Assembly (NCBI RefSeq): GCF_006438875.1
Contig: NZ_RCZH01000018.1
Coordinates: forward strand, 1 to 64,000
Direction: 5' to 3'
DNA: 64,000 bases
Source: Flavobacterium pectinovorum
GTDB lineage: Bacteria; Bacteroidota; Bacteroidia; Flavobacteriales; Flavobacteriaceae
Part shown: positions 10,483 to 19,362 of the stretch, piece by piece
Numbering within the stretch: position 1 is the stretch's first letter
Layout: each line of letters begins with the position of its first letter
Program-made: the position numbers and the translations under genes
Notes under the pieces: generated by a model
Told to the model about the DNA's origin: nothing
Databases searched by the model: none
What the model saw: only the letters and a program-made list of their open reading frames with translations

Positions 10483-10770
10483 TTGAAAAAATCATCCGTT
10501 TATTTTGATAGGATACTGAGTAAACTTGCCCAAAGTTACCCCGGGACCTGCGCATTAGAAGAGCTGGCAGCACTTGTAATCCCCCCTTATAATGTTCAGA
10601 AAAAATTTAGAGAAAATATTTCTGCCCAAAGGGAAAACCAGGCAAAAGTATTAGATGCTCTCATCCTGCTGGATGATCAGGGGTATATCGTTCTGAATCC
10701 GGCTACAGATGAAAGTTTCATAACCATAAAAGGCCTGATCAAAATAAATAATACTGTATTGTGCAATTAA
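10483..10770 (+). CDS. Conserved small protein of unknown function, 95 aa
   Basis: The start is TTG at 10483; no in-frame ATG lies upstream after a stop. The protein is soluble, about 95 aa, with helix-rich pattern FDRILSKLAQ, CALEELAALV and QAKVLDALILLDDQGYIVLN. The last motif resembles a winged-helix hairpin. A shorter relative is encoded at 17323-17502 (QARVLKTLILLND), so this belongs to a small paralogous family in the window. It is flanked on both sides by dispersed-repeat relics, suggesting mobile-element cargo. No function can be named. Confidence 0.6.
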   Translation: MKKSSVYFDRILSKLAQSYPGTCALEELAALVIPPYNVQKKFRENISAQRENQAKVLDALILLDDQGYIVLNPATDESFITIKGLIKINNTVLCN

Positions 10771-11000
10771 CTTTTTTAAAAAATTCTTGATAAAATGGGA
10801 ACTGAATAAGGCATTTCTTTTTGTAAAAATAAAAACTGAGTAATGATATGGCCTGCCGAATCAAGATTCGACTATATTAAAAAGCACCTCCATAGTACTT
10901 TTACTTTATATCTCACCCAGAAAACTGCCCCTTGATCGTATAAAATGAATCAAGAAGCACCTTAGATAAGCTTTTCCAAAGAATAAATTCCTTAAATCGG

Positions 11001-11426
11001 CTATTTTATGTAATTGGGTGACACACAATTCTGCCAGTATTCCACTATGTTTTTTATCATGGTTGTCATTTTATTAAAATCAGACGGCTTGACAAAAAAT
11101 CCCTGAACCGATTTGGAATAAGCATCGATGACATGCTGCTGTTCGGCAACGGTCGAGAAAAACAAATATGGAATTGATTTCATTCTCAAATCTTCATTTT
11201 CATGAACTTTTGCGCGAAGCTCTATTCCATTGAGCCTTGGCATATTAATATCAGAGAATATAATAAAAGGCTCGATAGTGGTCTGGGTCAGGTATTCAAG
11301 CGCCTGCTCCCCGTCACCGAAAAAAATAATTTCATTGGGATACTGAAGCTTTTTAAAAACCTCTCCCAATACTTCCTGATCATCCTGGTCGTCTTCTATA
11401 ATTATGATCGGCCCGCTTTTATTCAT
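11001..11426 (-). CDS. Single-domain response regulator
   Basis: I prefer the ATG at 11426 (MNKSGPIIIIEDD) over an upstream start at 11489, because the receiver fold begins there. The acidic pair is EDD at residues 11-13, the phospho-acceptor is D59 in FSDINMP, the Ser/Thr is in FFSTVAEQ and the Lys in FVKPSDF. There is no output domain, so it probably acts as a phosphate relay or protein-interaction regulator, of the Rcp/CheY-like type common in Bacteroidetes near hybrid kinases. No kinase is adjacent; the PAS kinase at 13396 is the nearest. Confidence 0.88.
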   Translation of the reverse strand: MNKSGPIIIIEDDQDDQEVLGEVFKKLQYPNEIIFFGDGEQALEYLTQTTIEPFIIFSDINMPRLNGIELRAKVHENEDLRMKSIPYLFFSTVAEQQHVIDAYSKSVQGFFVKPSDFNKMTTMIKNIVEYWQNCVSPNYIK

Positions 11427-11725
11427 AAGTTTAATAATAAATGTTGATGGCAAGGTATATAAATAAAACCATACTTTGAAGTTCTTCATCTCAAAGATAC
11501 CATTGGTACTGCTCTATATTCAATAAAACATAAACAGCCCCGCAGCTATAAAAACTGCAAAAAAGAGAATAATTTAAAAATAATGTCATTTTTCATCAAT
11601 ATCTGCTTACAATTCTACATGGTCAAATCTTACAAGACTTTAGCAGAAATCTCACTCAAAAAAAAGGAAAAAAAAATTTAAAAAATAGGCCGATTTAATA
11701 AATTCGCAAACTAAATTTTGGAAAT

Positions 11726-12784
11726 ATGAATATGAGAATTATAGGTTCCGGAAGTTATATTCCCGAAATCAAAATCTCTAATAAATACTTTGAGAACCAC
11801 TGTTTTCTAGATGAAAATGGCAACTCTTTGAATTATTCCAGAGAACGCATTATCGAGAAATTTTCTGCTATTACAGGAATTGAAGAGCGCCGTTATGCGC
11901 CGGACCATTATGTTACATCAGATTTGGCTTTTCTAGCTGCCCAAAGGGCTATTGATGACGCTGGAATTGATGGGGAGAGTATTGACTATATTATAGTGTC
12001 GCATAATTTTGGGGATGTGCGTTATAATACCATACAGTCCGATATCCTGCCCAGCTTAGCGTCACGGGTCAAAAATAAGTTAAACATTAAAAATCCTGCA
12101 TGTATCGCCTTGGATATCATTTTTGGATGCCCGGGCTGGATTCAGGGTATAATTCATGCCAATGCTTACATGCAGGCAGCAATAGCCAAACGATGTCTGG
12201 TTATCGGCGCCGAATGCCTTTCGCGTGTTGTAGACCCGCACGACAGAGATTCAATGATATACGCAGATGGCGCCGGAGCGACAATTGTCGAATTATCAAA
12301 CACGGATAAAGGTTTACTTTCTCATCACAGTGCCAGTTTTACCCATGAGCAAGCGGGCTATCTCTACTTTGGCAGCTCCTTTGACCCTGCCCAAAATCAG
12401 GATATAAGATACATCAAGATGCATGGAAGAAAAATATATGAGTTTGCATTAAAGCAGGTGCCTGAGGCAATGAAAAGCTGCATTGAAAAAGCAGGAATTG
12501 AGATCGATCAGATCAAAAAAATATTGATACATCAGGCCAATGAGAAGATGGATGAAGCAATCGTTAACAGATTTTATAAGCTATATGGAAAAATACCACC
12601 CAAAGATGTTATGCCAATGATTATTAAGTTTCTTGGAAACAGCAGTGTTGCAACAATCCCTACCTTGTACGATTTAATTTCCAAAGGGGAACTTCCCTTG
12701 CATGAAATAAAAAACGGAGATATCATTTTGTTTGCTTCTGTTGGTGCAGGTATGAATATTAATACCTTTGTTTACAAAGTTTAG
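11726..12784 (+). CDS. 3-oxoacyl-ACP synthase III family protein (KAS III-like)
   Basis: 352 residues with the thiolase-fold Cys-His-Asn triad: C135 in IIFGCPGW, H269 in LIHQANEK and N305 in KFLGNSSV. The family condenses an acyl-CoA starter with malonyl-ACP, releasing CO2, to begin fatty-acid or related acyl chains. It is somewhat longer than housekeeping FabH (about 320 aa), carries extra N-terminal sequence, and stands alone rather than in a fab cluster. It is therefore probably a secondary paralogue for a specialised acyl chain; substrate unknown. Starts at M1 or M3 are both possible. Confidence 0.88.
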   Translation: MNMRIIGSGSYIPEIKISNKYFENHCFLDENGNSLNYSRERIIEKFSAITGIEERRYAPDHYVTSDLAFLAAQRAIDDAGIDGESIDYIIVSHNFGDVRYNTIQSDILPSLASRVKNKLNIKNPACIALDIIFGCPGWIQGIIHANAYMQAAIAKRCLVIGAECLSRVVDPHDRDSMIYADGAGATIVELSNTDKGLLSHHSASFTHEQAGYLYFGSSFDPAQNQDIRYIKMHGRKIYEFALKQVPEAMKSCIEKAGIEIDQIKKILIHQANEKMDEAIVNRFYKLYGKIPPKDVMPMIIKFLGNSSVATIPTLYDLISKGELPLHEIKNGDIILFASVGAGMNINTFVYKV

Positions 12785-12827
12785 GCAATTTCATATTCCC
12801 TGGAAATAATGTACCCAATACAAATAA

Positions 12828-12855
12828 TAAAGGCACCTTATTAGAGGTGCCTTTA
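12828..12855. terminator. Bidirectional terminator between KAS III and csp
   Basis: TAAAGGCACC and GGTGCCTTTA form a perfect 10-bp stem with an 8-nt loop, with A/T tracts on both sides. It lies between convergent genes and can serve both strands. Confidence 0.85.
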
Positions 12856-12877
12856 TAAGCTAACTGTGATAGTATGG

Positions 12878-13069
12878 TTATGCTACGACTACGTTTACTG
12901 CGTTTGGACCTTTACGGCCTTCTTCCACGTCATAACGTACTTCATCGTTTTCACGAATGTTTTCTGATAGACCTGAAGCATGAACAAAAACTTCGGCTCC
13001 TCCGTTATTAGGAGTTATGAATCCGAATCCTTTTTCTTCATTGAAAAATTTTACTGTACCTTCTTGCAT
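12878..13069 (-). CDS. Cold-shock protein (CspA family)
   Basis: 63 residues forming one cold-shock domain. RNP1 is visible as KGFGFI and RNP2 as VFVHAS, which bind single-stranded nucleic acid. The start EGTVKFFNEEKGFGF is standard. Such proteins act as RNA chaperones in the cytoplasm. Monocistronic, with a -7 element at 13091-13098 upstream and a shared terminator downstream. Confidence 0.97.
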   Translation of the reverse strand: MQEGTVKFFNEEKGFGFITPNNGGAEVFVHASGLSENIRENDEVRYDVEEGRKGPNAVNVVVA

Positions 13070-13090
13070 TTTATAATATATTTAATGGCA

Positions 13091-13098
13091 CAAAGGTA
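13091..13098 (-). promoter_or_regulatory. -7 promoter element of the cold-shock gene
   Basis: On the minus strand this reads TACCTTTG, matching the Bacteroidetes -7 consensus TAnnTTTG. It lies 21 bp upstream of the csp start codon, giving a short leader. I could not define a clear -33 TTG box. Confidence 0.5.
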
Positions 13099-13395
13099 GC
13101 TTTATTAAATTAGAACTGACTGAATTTGAGTTTTTTATTTTTTTTATATTTGATAGGACTGTGCGCCGGGGTTTACTTTATTAATCTATCCTGCTCATTC
13201 TATGATGCAACAAGGACTTGTTTGAAATCGAGGCATAATTATTACAATAAATAAATAAATCATTCTTACTAAATTTTAATTATACACCAAGGACAATAAA
13301 AATTCTATATTAGAATAATGAAATATTCAGTTAAAATATTGTAACTGAAAAAGTTAGATTCTATAATACATTCGCTAAAATAAAACCCGCCACTA

Positions 13396-14904
13396 ATGTA
13401 TGATAATCTATTGCTTTTGAAGGACATTGTGGATAATACCCCTTTGCCTACCGCTGTTTACACCGGAGAGGAATTAAAAATAGAATTAGCCAACCCCGCT
13501 ATGGTACAGGCCTGGGGCAAAGGCAGTCAGGTAATTGGAAAAAACTATCTGGATGTCCTGCCTGAAATTCAAAACCAGCCGTTTTTTCAGCAGGCATTAG
13601 GCGTACTTAAATCCGGAACTGCTTTCCACGCAAAAGACAAACAGGTCGATTTAATGATTGACGGGGTTTTAAGAACCTACTATTATAATTATAGCTTTAT
13701 CCCTCTTTTTGATCAGCAGGGAAAAATCTATGCGGTTATGAATACAGGCTCTGACGTCACTGACCTGCATCTGGCAAAACAACAGACCCGAAGTGCCGAA
13801 GAAAGGCTTAGAATGGCTATTGAATCCTCGGGAATGGGTACCTATGAAATAGATCTTGCCACAAAGAAAATCAAGACTTCAGGAAATTTCAATGCGATCT
13901 GGTCCATCGACAGGGAAATTGCCGATGAAGGGCTGATAGCCAAACTCCATCCCGAGGATCAGGCCCTGCGCGAGAAAGCATATCAGGAATCCCTACTTAC
14001 CGGAAAAATGTCATATCAGGCCCGAATTATAAACGATGACGGATCAATTAAATGGGTGAAGATAAACGGAAAGATTGTTAAGGATGAAAAAGGAAATCCC
14101 ATGACTATTATTGGAATCATAGAGGATATTCACGAGCAGAAACAATTTGAAGAGGAATTAAAAAAACAGGTCGCCGAAAGTACACAGGAGCTTCGCAGAT
14201 CCAATGATGATCTGTTGCATTTTGCTAATGTTGTCAGCCATGACCTGAAAGAACCTATTAGAAAAATCAAAACTTTCAATAGTCTTTTAATAAATGAATA
14301 TAAAACTGGTTTTAATGAAAACTCTAAAAAATTCATCCAAAAGATCGAACAGTCCGCGCAAAGAATGCAGAACATCATAGAGGGAATTCTCGCGTACTCC
14401 ACCCTGGATAAAAAAACACAGCCTATTGAAAAGATAAATCTTGATGAAGTAGTGGAAAGTATCAAAACAGATCTAGAACTCATCATAAAGGAAAAGGGGG
14501 CTATACTGATCACAAGCCAGCTTCCCGATATAGAAGGGGCGCCTATACTGATCCAGCAGCTTTTCTACAACCTGATCCATAATGCCTTAAAATTCTCAAA
14601 AGCAGACGAGCCCCCGAGGGTTATTATATCATTTGCTGGGGTAAATAATCAGGGCATTGACCTTGTTCAAATAACAATTAAGGACAATGGGATTGGACTG
14701 GATGTTATTCATGCAGAGAAGATCTTTAATGCCTTTGAAAGACTACATTCCAAAGACCAGTACGAAGGTAACGGGCTTGGTCTGGCACTTTGCAGAAAAA
14801 TAGCCAAAAGACATGGCGGTAACATTACTGCCACGGGTGAAAAAGATAATGGAGCAGAATTCATTGTTAGCTTGCCTTTAAGACAAAATACAGCAACGAT
14901 ATAA
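13396..14904 (+). CDS. PAS-PAS sensor histidine kinase
   Basis: 502 residues without membrane segments. Two PAS domains (about 10-125 and 135-250, the second with a PAC-like IIGIIEDIHEQK end) lead into a HisKA domain with H282 in VVSHDLKEPIRKI. The HATPase domain has N-box LIHNALKF, G1 DNGIGL and G2 GNGLGLAL. The kinase group resembles bacteriophytochrome-like soluble kinases frequent in Flavobacteria. It would sense an internal cue and phosphorylate a separate regulator; none is encoded next to it. The single-domain regulator at 11001 is a possible partner by proximity only. Confidence 0.93.
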   Translation: MYDNLLLLKDIVDNTPLPTAVYTGEELKIELANPAMVQAWGKGSQVIGKNYLDVLPEIQNQPFFQQALGVLKSGTAFHAKDKQVDLMIDGVLRTYYYNYSFIPLFDQQGKIYAVMNTGSDVTDLHLAKQQTRSAEERLRMAIESSGMGTYEIDLATKKIKTSGNFNAIWSIDREIADEGLIAKLHPEDQALREKAYQESLLTGKMSYQARIINDDGSIKWVKINGKIVKDEKGNPMTIIGIIEDIHEQKQFEEELKKQVAESTQELRRSNDDLLHFANVVSHDLKEPIRKIKTFNSLLINEYKTGFNENSKKFIQKIEQSAQRMQNIIEGILAYSTLDKKTQPIEKINLDEVVESIKTDLELIIKEKGAILITSQLPDIEGAPILIQQLFYNLIHNALKFSKADEPPRVIISFAGVNNQGIDLVQITIKDNGIGLDVIHAEKIFNAFERLHSKDQYEGNGLGLALCRKIAKRHGGNITATGEKDNGAEFIVSLPLRQNTATI

Positions 14905-15110
14905 CGCTAATTCCCCACCAAGCTTTTCAGGTCGCTCATCATTAACCTTTGTACGATTTGTTCTATAAAAACTTATGGAATTTAAACGAATTTGCTAAAA
15001 GCGCTCTTAAATTCAAAAGTTAATCCAATTTACTACAATTAATAAATATCGAACAAATTTCTGTCACAATAAATATCACATAAAAAAAACATACTTAAAA
15101 AAATAAAATC

Positions 15111-15275
15111 ATGCAAGAAATCTGGATCGCTTTATCCATTACAGGGATTGTAATATTAGTAATGATAGTCTTTATATTCAGAGAGAATGCAAAGACCAGA
15201 AAAGCATACCAAAAGGATTTAGATAGATATTCAGACCCTCATCAGAAAGAATTTGAAATAAATGACATAGAATAA
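15111..15275 (+). CDS. Small single-TM protein, 54 aa
   Basis: An ATG at 15111 opens a 54-aa protein with one N-terminal membrane segment (IWIALSITGIVILVMIVFIF) and a charged cytoplasmic tail rich in K, D and E. Its last 37 codons are repeated at 21037-21150 with two substitutions, as part of a 263-bp direct repeat. The preserved reading frame in both copies supports it as a real gene. Function unknown. Confidence 0.6.
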   Translation: MQEIWIALSITGIVILVMIVFIFRENAKTRKAYQKDLDRYSDPHQKEFEINDIE

Positions 15276-15424
15276 TTATGAAATGTACTTTATAATTGGC
15301 AAGTTATATTTTCTTAAAAAGATAAGTCACCAAAGCAAGAGCGCCGCCTAAAAAAAACAAGAAATTAAAGATAGAAATGTTTGTATTCCAAATTAAAATA
15401 TGGAATTAAAAATACCAAATCAAT
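15161..15424 (+). repeat. 263-bp direct repeat, left copy
   Basis: This segment, from AATGATAGTC in the 54-aa gene to AATACCAAATCAAT, recurs almost identically at 21036-21298. The copies differ by a few substitutions and single-base indels. The two copies bracket 5.6 kb of foreign-looking DNA. Confidence 0.92.
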
Positions 15425-15471
15425 GATTAAAAAAATAACAAATGCAGTATAGGCAAGGGTTTAGACGATTA

Positions 15472-15491
15472 AGTTTGAATCCTGCTCTCCT
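15472..15491 (+). other. T-arm-like att relic inside the island edge
   Basis: AGTTTGAATCCTGCTCTCCT resembles the T-arm/acceptor end of a tRNA and the tail of the dispersed repeat (TTTAGGTTCGAA). It lies 48 bp inside the left direct repeat, at the edge of the island. Possible att-site relic; weak evidence. Confidence 0.35.
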
Positions 15492-15611
15492 CATAGCTAG
15501 TAAATGCATAACACAAAAATTTTCTGATTATATTAAAGCCGTTTAAAAACTCTTATATACTTACCAAATTTTGATTTGAACAATCTCCAGATTATTAGAT
15601 AATTTTATTAA

Positions 15612-16127
15612 AAACTAACTCGTTTTGTTGAGGCATATTTGGACTTTACTAAACAGCAATCCCTTAGCAATATCGTAAATGACCACAAAAATATTATTAT
15701 TGCCAAAACATTTTCCAAAATATATGGTTTGGCTGGAGCACGGATTGGGTATGCAATTGCGAACAAAACAATAATTGATAATTTGGCAAATTTGCAATCC
15801 AATACTAATAATAGCGTTAGTGTATTATCAAAACTTGCTGCTATAGCTTCGTTGAAAGATGATAAATTTGTTTCAAATTGCTACTTGCTAAATGAAAATG
15901 TAAGACAATATACTATCAGCGAACTCAAAAAATTAAATTGTGAGTGCATTTCTTCTAATACAAATTTTATCTGTTTTTCACTTGCAAAATACAACAAGGA
16001 CTATTTCAAGCAATTACAAAACAATAATATTCAAGGGGGAAGAATATATGAAGAGCAAGGTAAATGGACAAGGATTACAGTGGGCAAAATGGGCGAAATG
16101 AAAAAATTTATTAAAGCAATACAATAA
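15612..16127 (+). pseudogene. C-terminal half of a HisC-like PLP aminotransferase
   Basis: The frame opens after a TAA at 15609 and reads VEAYLDFTKQQ then TFSKIYGLAGARIGYAIA. In the class I/II aminotransferases of the histidinol-phosphate type, the Lys in TFSK binds pyridoxal phosphate and the Arg-rich GLAGARIGY loop follows. The end has GRIYEEQGKWTRITVGK, as in HisC. About half of the usual 350 residues is missing at the N-terminus, including the nucleotide-cofactor binding part, so this is a non-functional fragment. It lies just inside the island, next to a long palindrome. Confidence 0.82.
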
Positions 16128-16131
16128 AAAA

Positions 16132-16276
16132 CTGCCACCAACAGCGGGTTGCGCAATGGCTGTTTTTATTTTCCTTAGCCGGAAAATACTCAGCCGGAAA
16201 TTTACATATCTTTACAACAAAGCGGTAAGTTGCCGCAACTGCGTGAAGCCGCGGAACGAACGTTAGCGGTGATTTG
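16132..16276. repeat. Long imperfect palindrome, attC-like
   Basis: CCAACAGCGGGTTGCGCAAT on the left and GCCGCAACTGCGTGAAGCCG plus AACGAACGTTAGCGG on the right can fold into a long interrupted stem. GC content is much higher than around it. From general knowledge, sequences of this type (CCAACAGCGG ... AACGTTAGCGG) flank single genes in Bacteroidetes genomes. It does not fit the classical integron GTTRRRY core, so attC-like is only a comparison. Confidence 0.5.
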
Positions 16277-16294
16277 CCAGACAACTATACAAGA

Positions 16295-16639
16295 ATGAAC
16301 TTATCTGAACTAATTCTAGAAAGAAAAATTTTCGACATAAAAATTGGCGAAAGCATAAATGAATCTCAGTATTTAGAAATCATAACAGAAGAAGATGGTG
16401 ACATACCTGGCACATTGGACTATTATATCCACGATTTTTTCTTTGAGATCATAGTAGCTAATGAAGTGGTTGTGGGAATTCAATTTGACTTTTCATATGA
16501 AAGTGAAAAATCAAATTTCTTCAGTGTTGGAGAAATGGAAATTGTATTAAATGAAAAGACAAACTTGGAAGAATTTATAAATTACTTAAAAAAGACTGAC
16601 ATAAAATTTGAAACTATCGAGTCAAAATTTGAATCTTAA
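16295..16639 (+). CDS. Unrecognised acidic protein, 114 aa
   Basis: I use the ATG at 16295 (MNLSELILERKIF) rather than a TTG at 16274 that overlaps the palindrome. The protein is small, acidic and soluble, with FFFEIIVANEVVVGIQFDFS in the middle, suggesting beta strands. Its size and composition are like toxin-immunity proteins, but I see no diagnostic motif. It follows the palindrome by 18 bp and ends before a terminator, forming a one-gene unit typical of cassettes. Confidence 0.6.
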   Translation: MNLSELILERKIFDIKIGESINESQYLEIITEEDGDIPGTLDYYIHDFFFEIIVANEVVVGIQFDFSYESEKSNFFSVGEMEIVLNEKTNLEEFINYLKKTDIKFETIESKFES

Positions 16640-16686
16640 AAAGTTGTGCTGAAAAAATCAAATGCGAGTTTTTATTTTGATGACGA

Positions 16687-16718
16687 GACTCAAAAGCTAT
16701 TCCAATTGAGTCTTTTTT
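16687..16718 (+). terminator. Terminator after the 114-aa gene
   Basis: GACTCAA and TTGAGTC form a perfect stem with a 12-nt loop, followed by TTTTTT. Confidence 0.75.
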
Positions 16719-16749
16719 AATGCAACTACATCGGGCTGTTAATAAAAAA

Positions 16750-16980
16750 CTAGAAAAATTTATTTCTGATCTCTACTTTCAAATTGAATACAGGACACGA
16801 AATATAAAATCCTCCATCAACCGTTTTTAATGTGGTAAAATCAAAAGGAACATAAACGCCTGCGGATTCACTATTATTTGCCAACAAATAAACTTCATTT
16901 GTTCGGGCATCCTTATAAATTCGCAACAAGTGATATTTGCCATTAAAATAATTAAACGTTGAGCTTACTTTTATGTACAT
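16750..16980 (-). CDS. Hypothetical protein, 76 aa
   Basis: A short soluble ORF starting MYIKVSSTFNYFNGK, with alternating hydrophobic strands (YHLLRIYKD, NEVYLLANN). It looks like a small beta-rich protein or a fragment of a larger one. No motif is recognised. It lies within the island between two terminators. It could be chance; composition and strand-like periodicity favour a real or formerly real gene. Confidence 0.4.
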   Translation of the reverse strand: MYIKVSSTFNYFNGKYHLLRIYKDARTNEVYLLANNSESAGVYVPFDFTTLKTVDGGFYISCPVFNLKVEIRNKFF

Positions 16981-17083
16981 TCCGTTAACTGAAACGTATC
17001 GGACATAGGAAATTCCCTGTTTTCACTTATATCCTGGCGTATTGTATTTTCATTATATATATATTTTGGATATACTAAAAGAA

Positions 17084-17111
17084 AAAGGGCAAATAGTAAT
17101 ATTTACCCTTT
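17084..17111. terminator. Terminator-like hairpin
   Basis: AAAGGGCAAATA and TATTTACCCTTT form a 12-bp stem with one G-T pair and a 4-nt loop. A/T tracts on both sides allow action on either strand. Confidence 0.65.
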
Positions 17112-17322
17112 AAAAACCAAAAAAAACTGGAAGTTGGTTGTCTGGTTCTTTTTTAAAGATGTGTTTGTTTTTGTAGATGGCTTATAAACTAGAATGATTC
17201 ATCTTTTTTGTAAATATAAACAACACACCATCAAATATATAGAAAAAATTATTGGCTTTTAAGGTTAGTTTATACTGTTTTATATTAAAGGAACTTTCGT
17301 CAGTATTTGAATCTAGAACCAC

Positions 17323-17502
17323 CTAGTTTATATCATTAAGCAATATCAATGTTTTTAATACCCTTGCTTGGTTTCTTCTTTCATCTGACAAATAAAAGCA
17401 AGGTGTAACAGCATTCGTCAATTCAACTAAAGTATAACTCTTATTATAATTTTGTGTGGGGATTTTAAGTATCTCAACAAGAATATTAAAAGATGTATTC
17501 AT
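17323..17502 (-). CDS. 59-aa paralogue fragment of the 95-aa protein
   Basis: ATG at 17502, stop at 17323-17325. The protein (MNTSFNILVEILK ... QARVLKTLILLNDIN) aligns with the 95-aa protein at 10483 along its whole length: FNIL/FDRIL, YTLVEL/CALEEL, and QARVLKTLILLND/QAKVLDALILLDD. It stops where the other continues into the hairpin GYIVLN, so it is probably a truncated paralogue. Function unknown. Confidence 0.5.
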   Translation of the reverse strand: MNTSFNILVEILKIPTQNYNKSYTLVELTNAVTPCFYLSDERRNQARVLKTLILLNDIN

Positions 17503-17624
17503 AAAGAAATTTTAAACTAAGATAAAAAGAACTAATCTGCATCTTGCTTTAATTTTGGCAAATACAAAACCATTTTTTCATTAAGCCAATTGCCCAAATC
17601 AATTCTAGCAAGTGCTGGCAGGTG

Positions 17625-18785
17625 TTAATTTTTCAGTCTATCAAAGTTTCCTTTATAATAACTATACTTTTCTTCATATGTTTTTTTGTCCAATTTTAAT
17701 TTTTGAATTTCTAGCACTTTTAATGCATTTTCATATGATTTTTTTGCTCCTTTGATGTCACTTATCTTTTCAAGAAATTCTCCTTGACTATCGAAAAGAT
17801 TAGGTTCATTTGGAAATTTTAAAATTGCCCATTGAATAATTTTGATTGCTTCATTTGGTTTTTCATTCCAAAAGCAAGTATATGCTAATTGATTTATATA
17901 ATCAGAATCTAGTTTTAATAATTTCTTAGTTTCTAATTCGTCATTATAGCTAATTATATTTTCCGCTGTTAGATATTTATAATTAAAAAATTCTTTTAAA
18001 CCGTAAAATGCTCCAATCGGGAAAACTGTTCTATGATTTTCTGTTTGTGAGTAATCTCTATTGATGAATTTTATTTTTTTACTGAAATTATTGTTTTCAA
18101 ATAATGGAATGATTTTATTTCTTGCTTTTGCCCAATTTTCATCTTCATTTGAATTACACATAAACACAAATTTATTCTCTTTCAATAATTCAGGATTGAA
18201 TTTTTGAAATTCTTCAACAAATTGCTCTTTATCATATTCATAGTTTGGTGATATTAAAAGATAAGAATTGAAGATTTCTGGACTTTTCAAAAAACAATGT
18301 GATAGAAAACTAGCTCCATTTGAATGTGCAATTCCAACTCGATAAGGGAAAGTCCTGTATTTATTGTCAATAAATTTCACAACTTCATTTTGAAAAAAAT
18401 CCAAAAATTTGTCTGCATTTCCTAAATATCCACCATATTTTTTTGAGGTTTCTTCATTAATTGGTTTTGGTAAAAAATCAGAATTTCTATTCTGCTTTTT
18501 CTCTTCTGAAAAATTAGATACAATTCCAATTACAATTACAGGAATTCCATTATTTACAAATTGTATAGTAGAATGAACTAAATCAAAATATTGTCTCGCT
18601 TGCGAATCGAATACATAAACTACTTCATATTTCTTTTCAGGTTGAGTTGAATATTGTTCGGGTAAATAAATATATAATTTTCTTTTTTCGTCAAAAACTT
18701 TAGATTGTATTGATAAAGTATCAATTGTTTGACCAAAACAAATTTTTGTAATTGATAATACTAATAATAAAATTATTTGCTTCAT
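17625..18785 (-). CDS. Exported alpha/beta-hydrolase (esterase D-like) with C-terminal TPR
   Basis: 386 residues. A signal peptide (IILLLVLSITKICFGQ) directs export. The esterase core has YIYLPEQY and VVYVFDSQ strands, the nucleophile elbow GIAHSNGAS with Ser as catalytic base partner, and a probable catalytic His in TENHRTVFP. Residues about 290-370 look like tetratricopeptide helices (NEAIKIIQWAI, GAKKSYENAL). The family cleaves esters of siderophores or acylated substrates, but the substrate here cannot be told. The gene is bracketed by inverted TGGCAGGT/ACCTGCCA motifs and a long palindrome, so it looks like mobile cassette cargo. Confidence 0.82.
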   Translation of the reverse strand: MKQIILLLVLSITKICFGQTIDTLSIQSKVFDEKRKLYIYLPEQYSTQPEKKYEVVYVFDSQARQYFDLVHSTIQFVNNGIPVIVIGIVSNFSEEKKQNRNSDFLPKPINEETSKKYGGYLGNADKFLDFFQNEVVKFIDNKYRTFPYRVGIAHSNGASFLSHCFLKSPEIFNSYLLISPNYEYDKEQFVEEFQKFNPELLKENKFVFMCNSNEDENWAKARNKIIPLFENNNFSKKIKFINRDYSQTENHRTVFPIGAFYGLKEFFNYKYLTAENIISYNDELETKKLLKLDSDYINQLAYTCFWNEKPNEAIKIIQWAILKFPNEPNLFDSQGEFLEKISDIKGAKKSYENALKVLEIQKLKLDKKTYEEKYSYYKGNFDRLKN

Positions 18786-18814
18786 ATTCGATTCTTTTTC
18801 TTTTAATACCTGCC

Positions 18815-18930
18815 AACGTCAGTCTGTGAAAAAACTAAAATCACCCTCATGAGAATCCCTATTTGAGATTTCTCTTTGGACCTCACTGAATACTTTCTAA
18901 ATTTGAAGAGGTTTTTTACAGTCTGACGTT
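18815..18930. repeat. Long hairpin upstream of the esterase gene
   Basis: The outer arms AACGTCAGTCTGTGAAAAAA(C) at 18815-18835 and (G)TTTTTTACAGTCTGACGTT at 18911-18930 pair almost perfectly over 20 bp, with 75 nt between them. The upstream flank TACCTGCCA is repeated in inverse orientation at the other end of the esterase gene (17613-17622). This layout resembles a gene cassette with a folded recombination site. Confidence 0.6.
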
Positions 18931-19112
18931 CTCGCGCTTCTAGAGGTTTGTATGTTATGAACGAGTATTTTCGGCTAAGCGAAAATACGATAAAAAACGG
19001 TAATTCCACTACATTTGCAAATGGCTAGAACCGTGCGTTGACAGTTGTTATTTTCATTTTAATTGGAATCTAAAACTCATATCTGAATTTACATTTTTTC
19101 CTCTTATTTGTG

Positions 19113-19268
19113 CAGGCTTACTTTAAAGTCAGGATTTCACAAGGAAGGCTAAAATGATTTAACAAGAGTGAAGTATTGCTTTACAAGGCTCACGCCGACA
19201 AATACTTTATAACAGGAGATCCAGAGACACAACCCCACTACCCTGTTTCCGTTATTCTAATTTCCTGA
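19113..19268 (+). pseudogene. Interrupted short coding remnant
   Basis: One frame reads QAYFKVRISQGRLK, a TGA, then FNKSEVLLYKAHADKYFITG and DPETQPHYPVSVILIS before a stop. The continuity across the TGA suggests a decayed gene. I do not recognise the family. A perfect 11-bp inverted repeat (GAAATTTCATT/AATGAAATTTC, 19280-19307) follows. Confidence 0.25.
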
Positions 19269-19362
19269 TGTTGCATCGGGAAATTTCATTTGCAAGAATG
19301 AAATTTCAGGCATCGCTATAATAGTTATAATAAGCCGCTGGGGCGATTCGCCGGAAAGAAAA

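Noticed and set aside
16132-18930. Classical class 1-type attC sites
   Set aside because: Palindromes are present but the RYYYAAC/GTTRRRY cores are not, and no integron integrase lies in the window.
18803-19009. 68-aa minus-strand ORF upstream of the esterase gene
   Set aside because: It reads through the long hairpin, has no motif, and its composition follows the palindrome.
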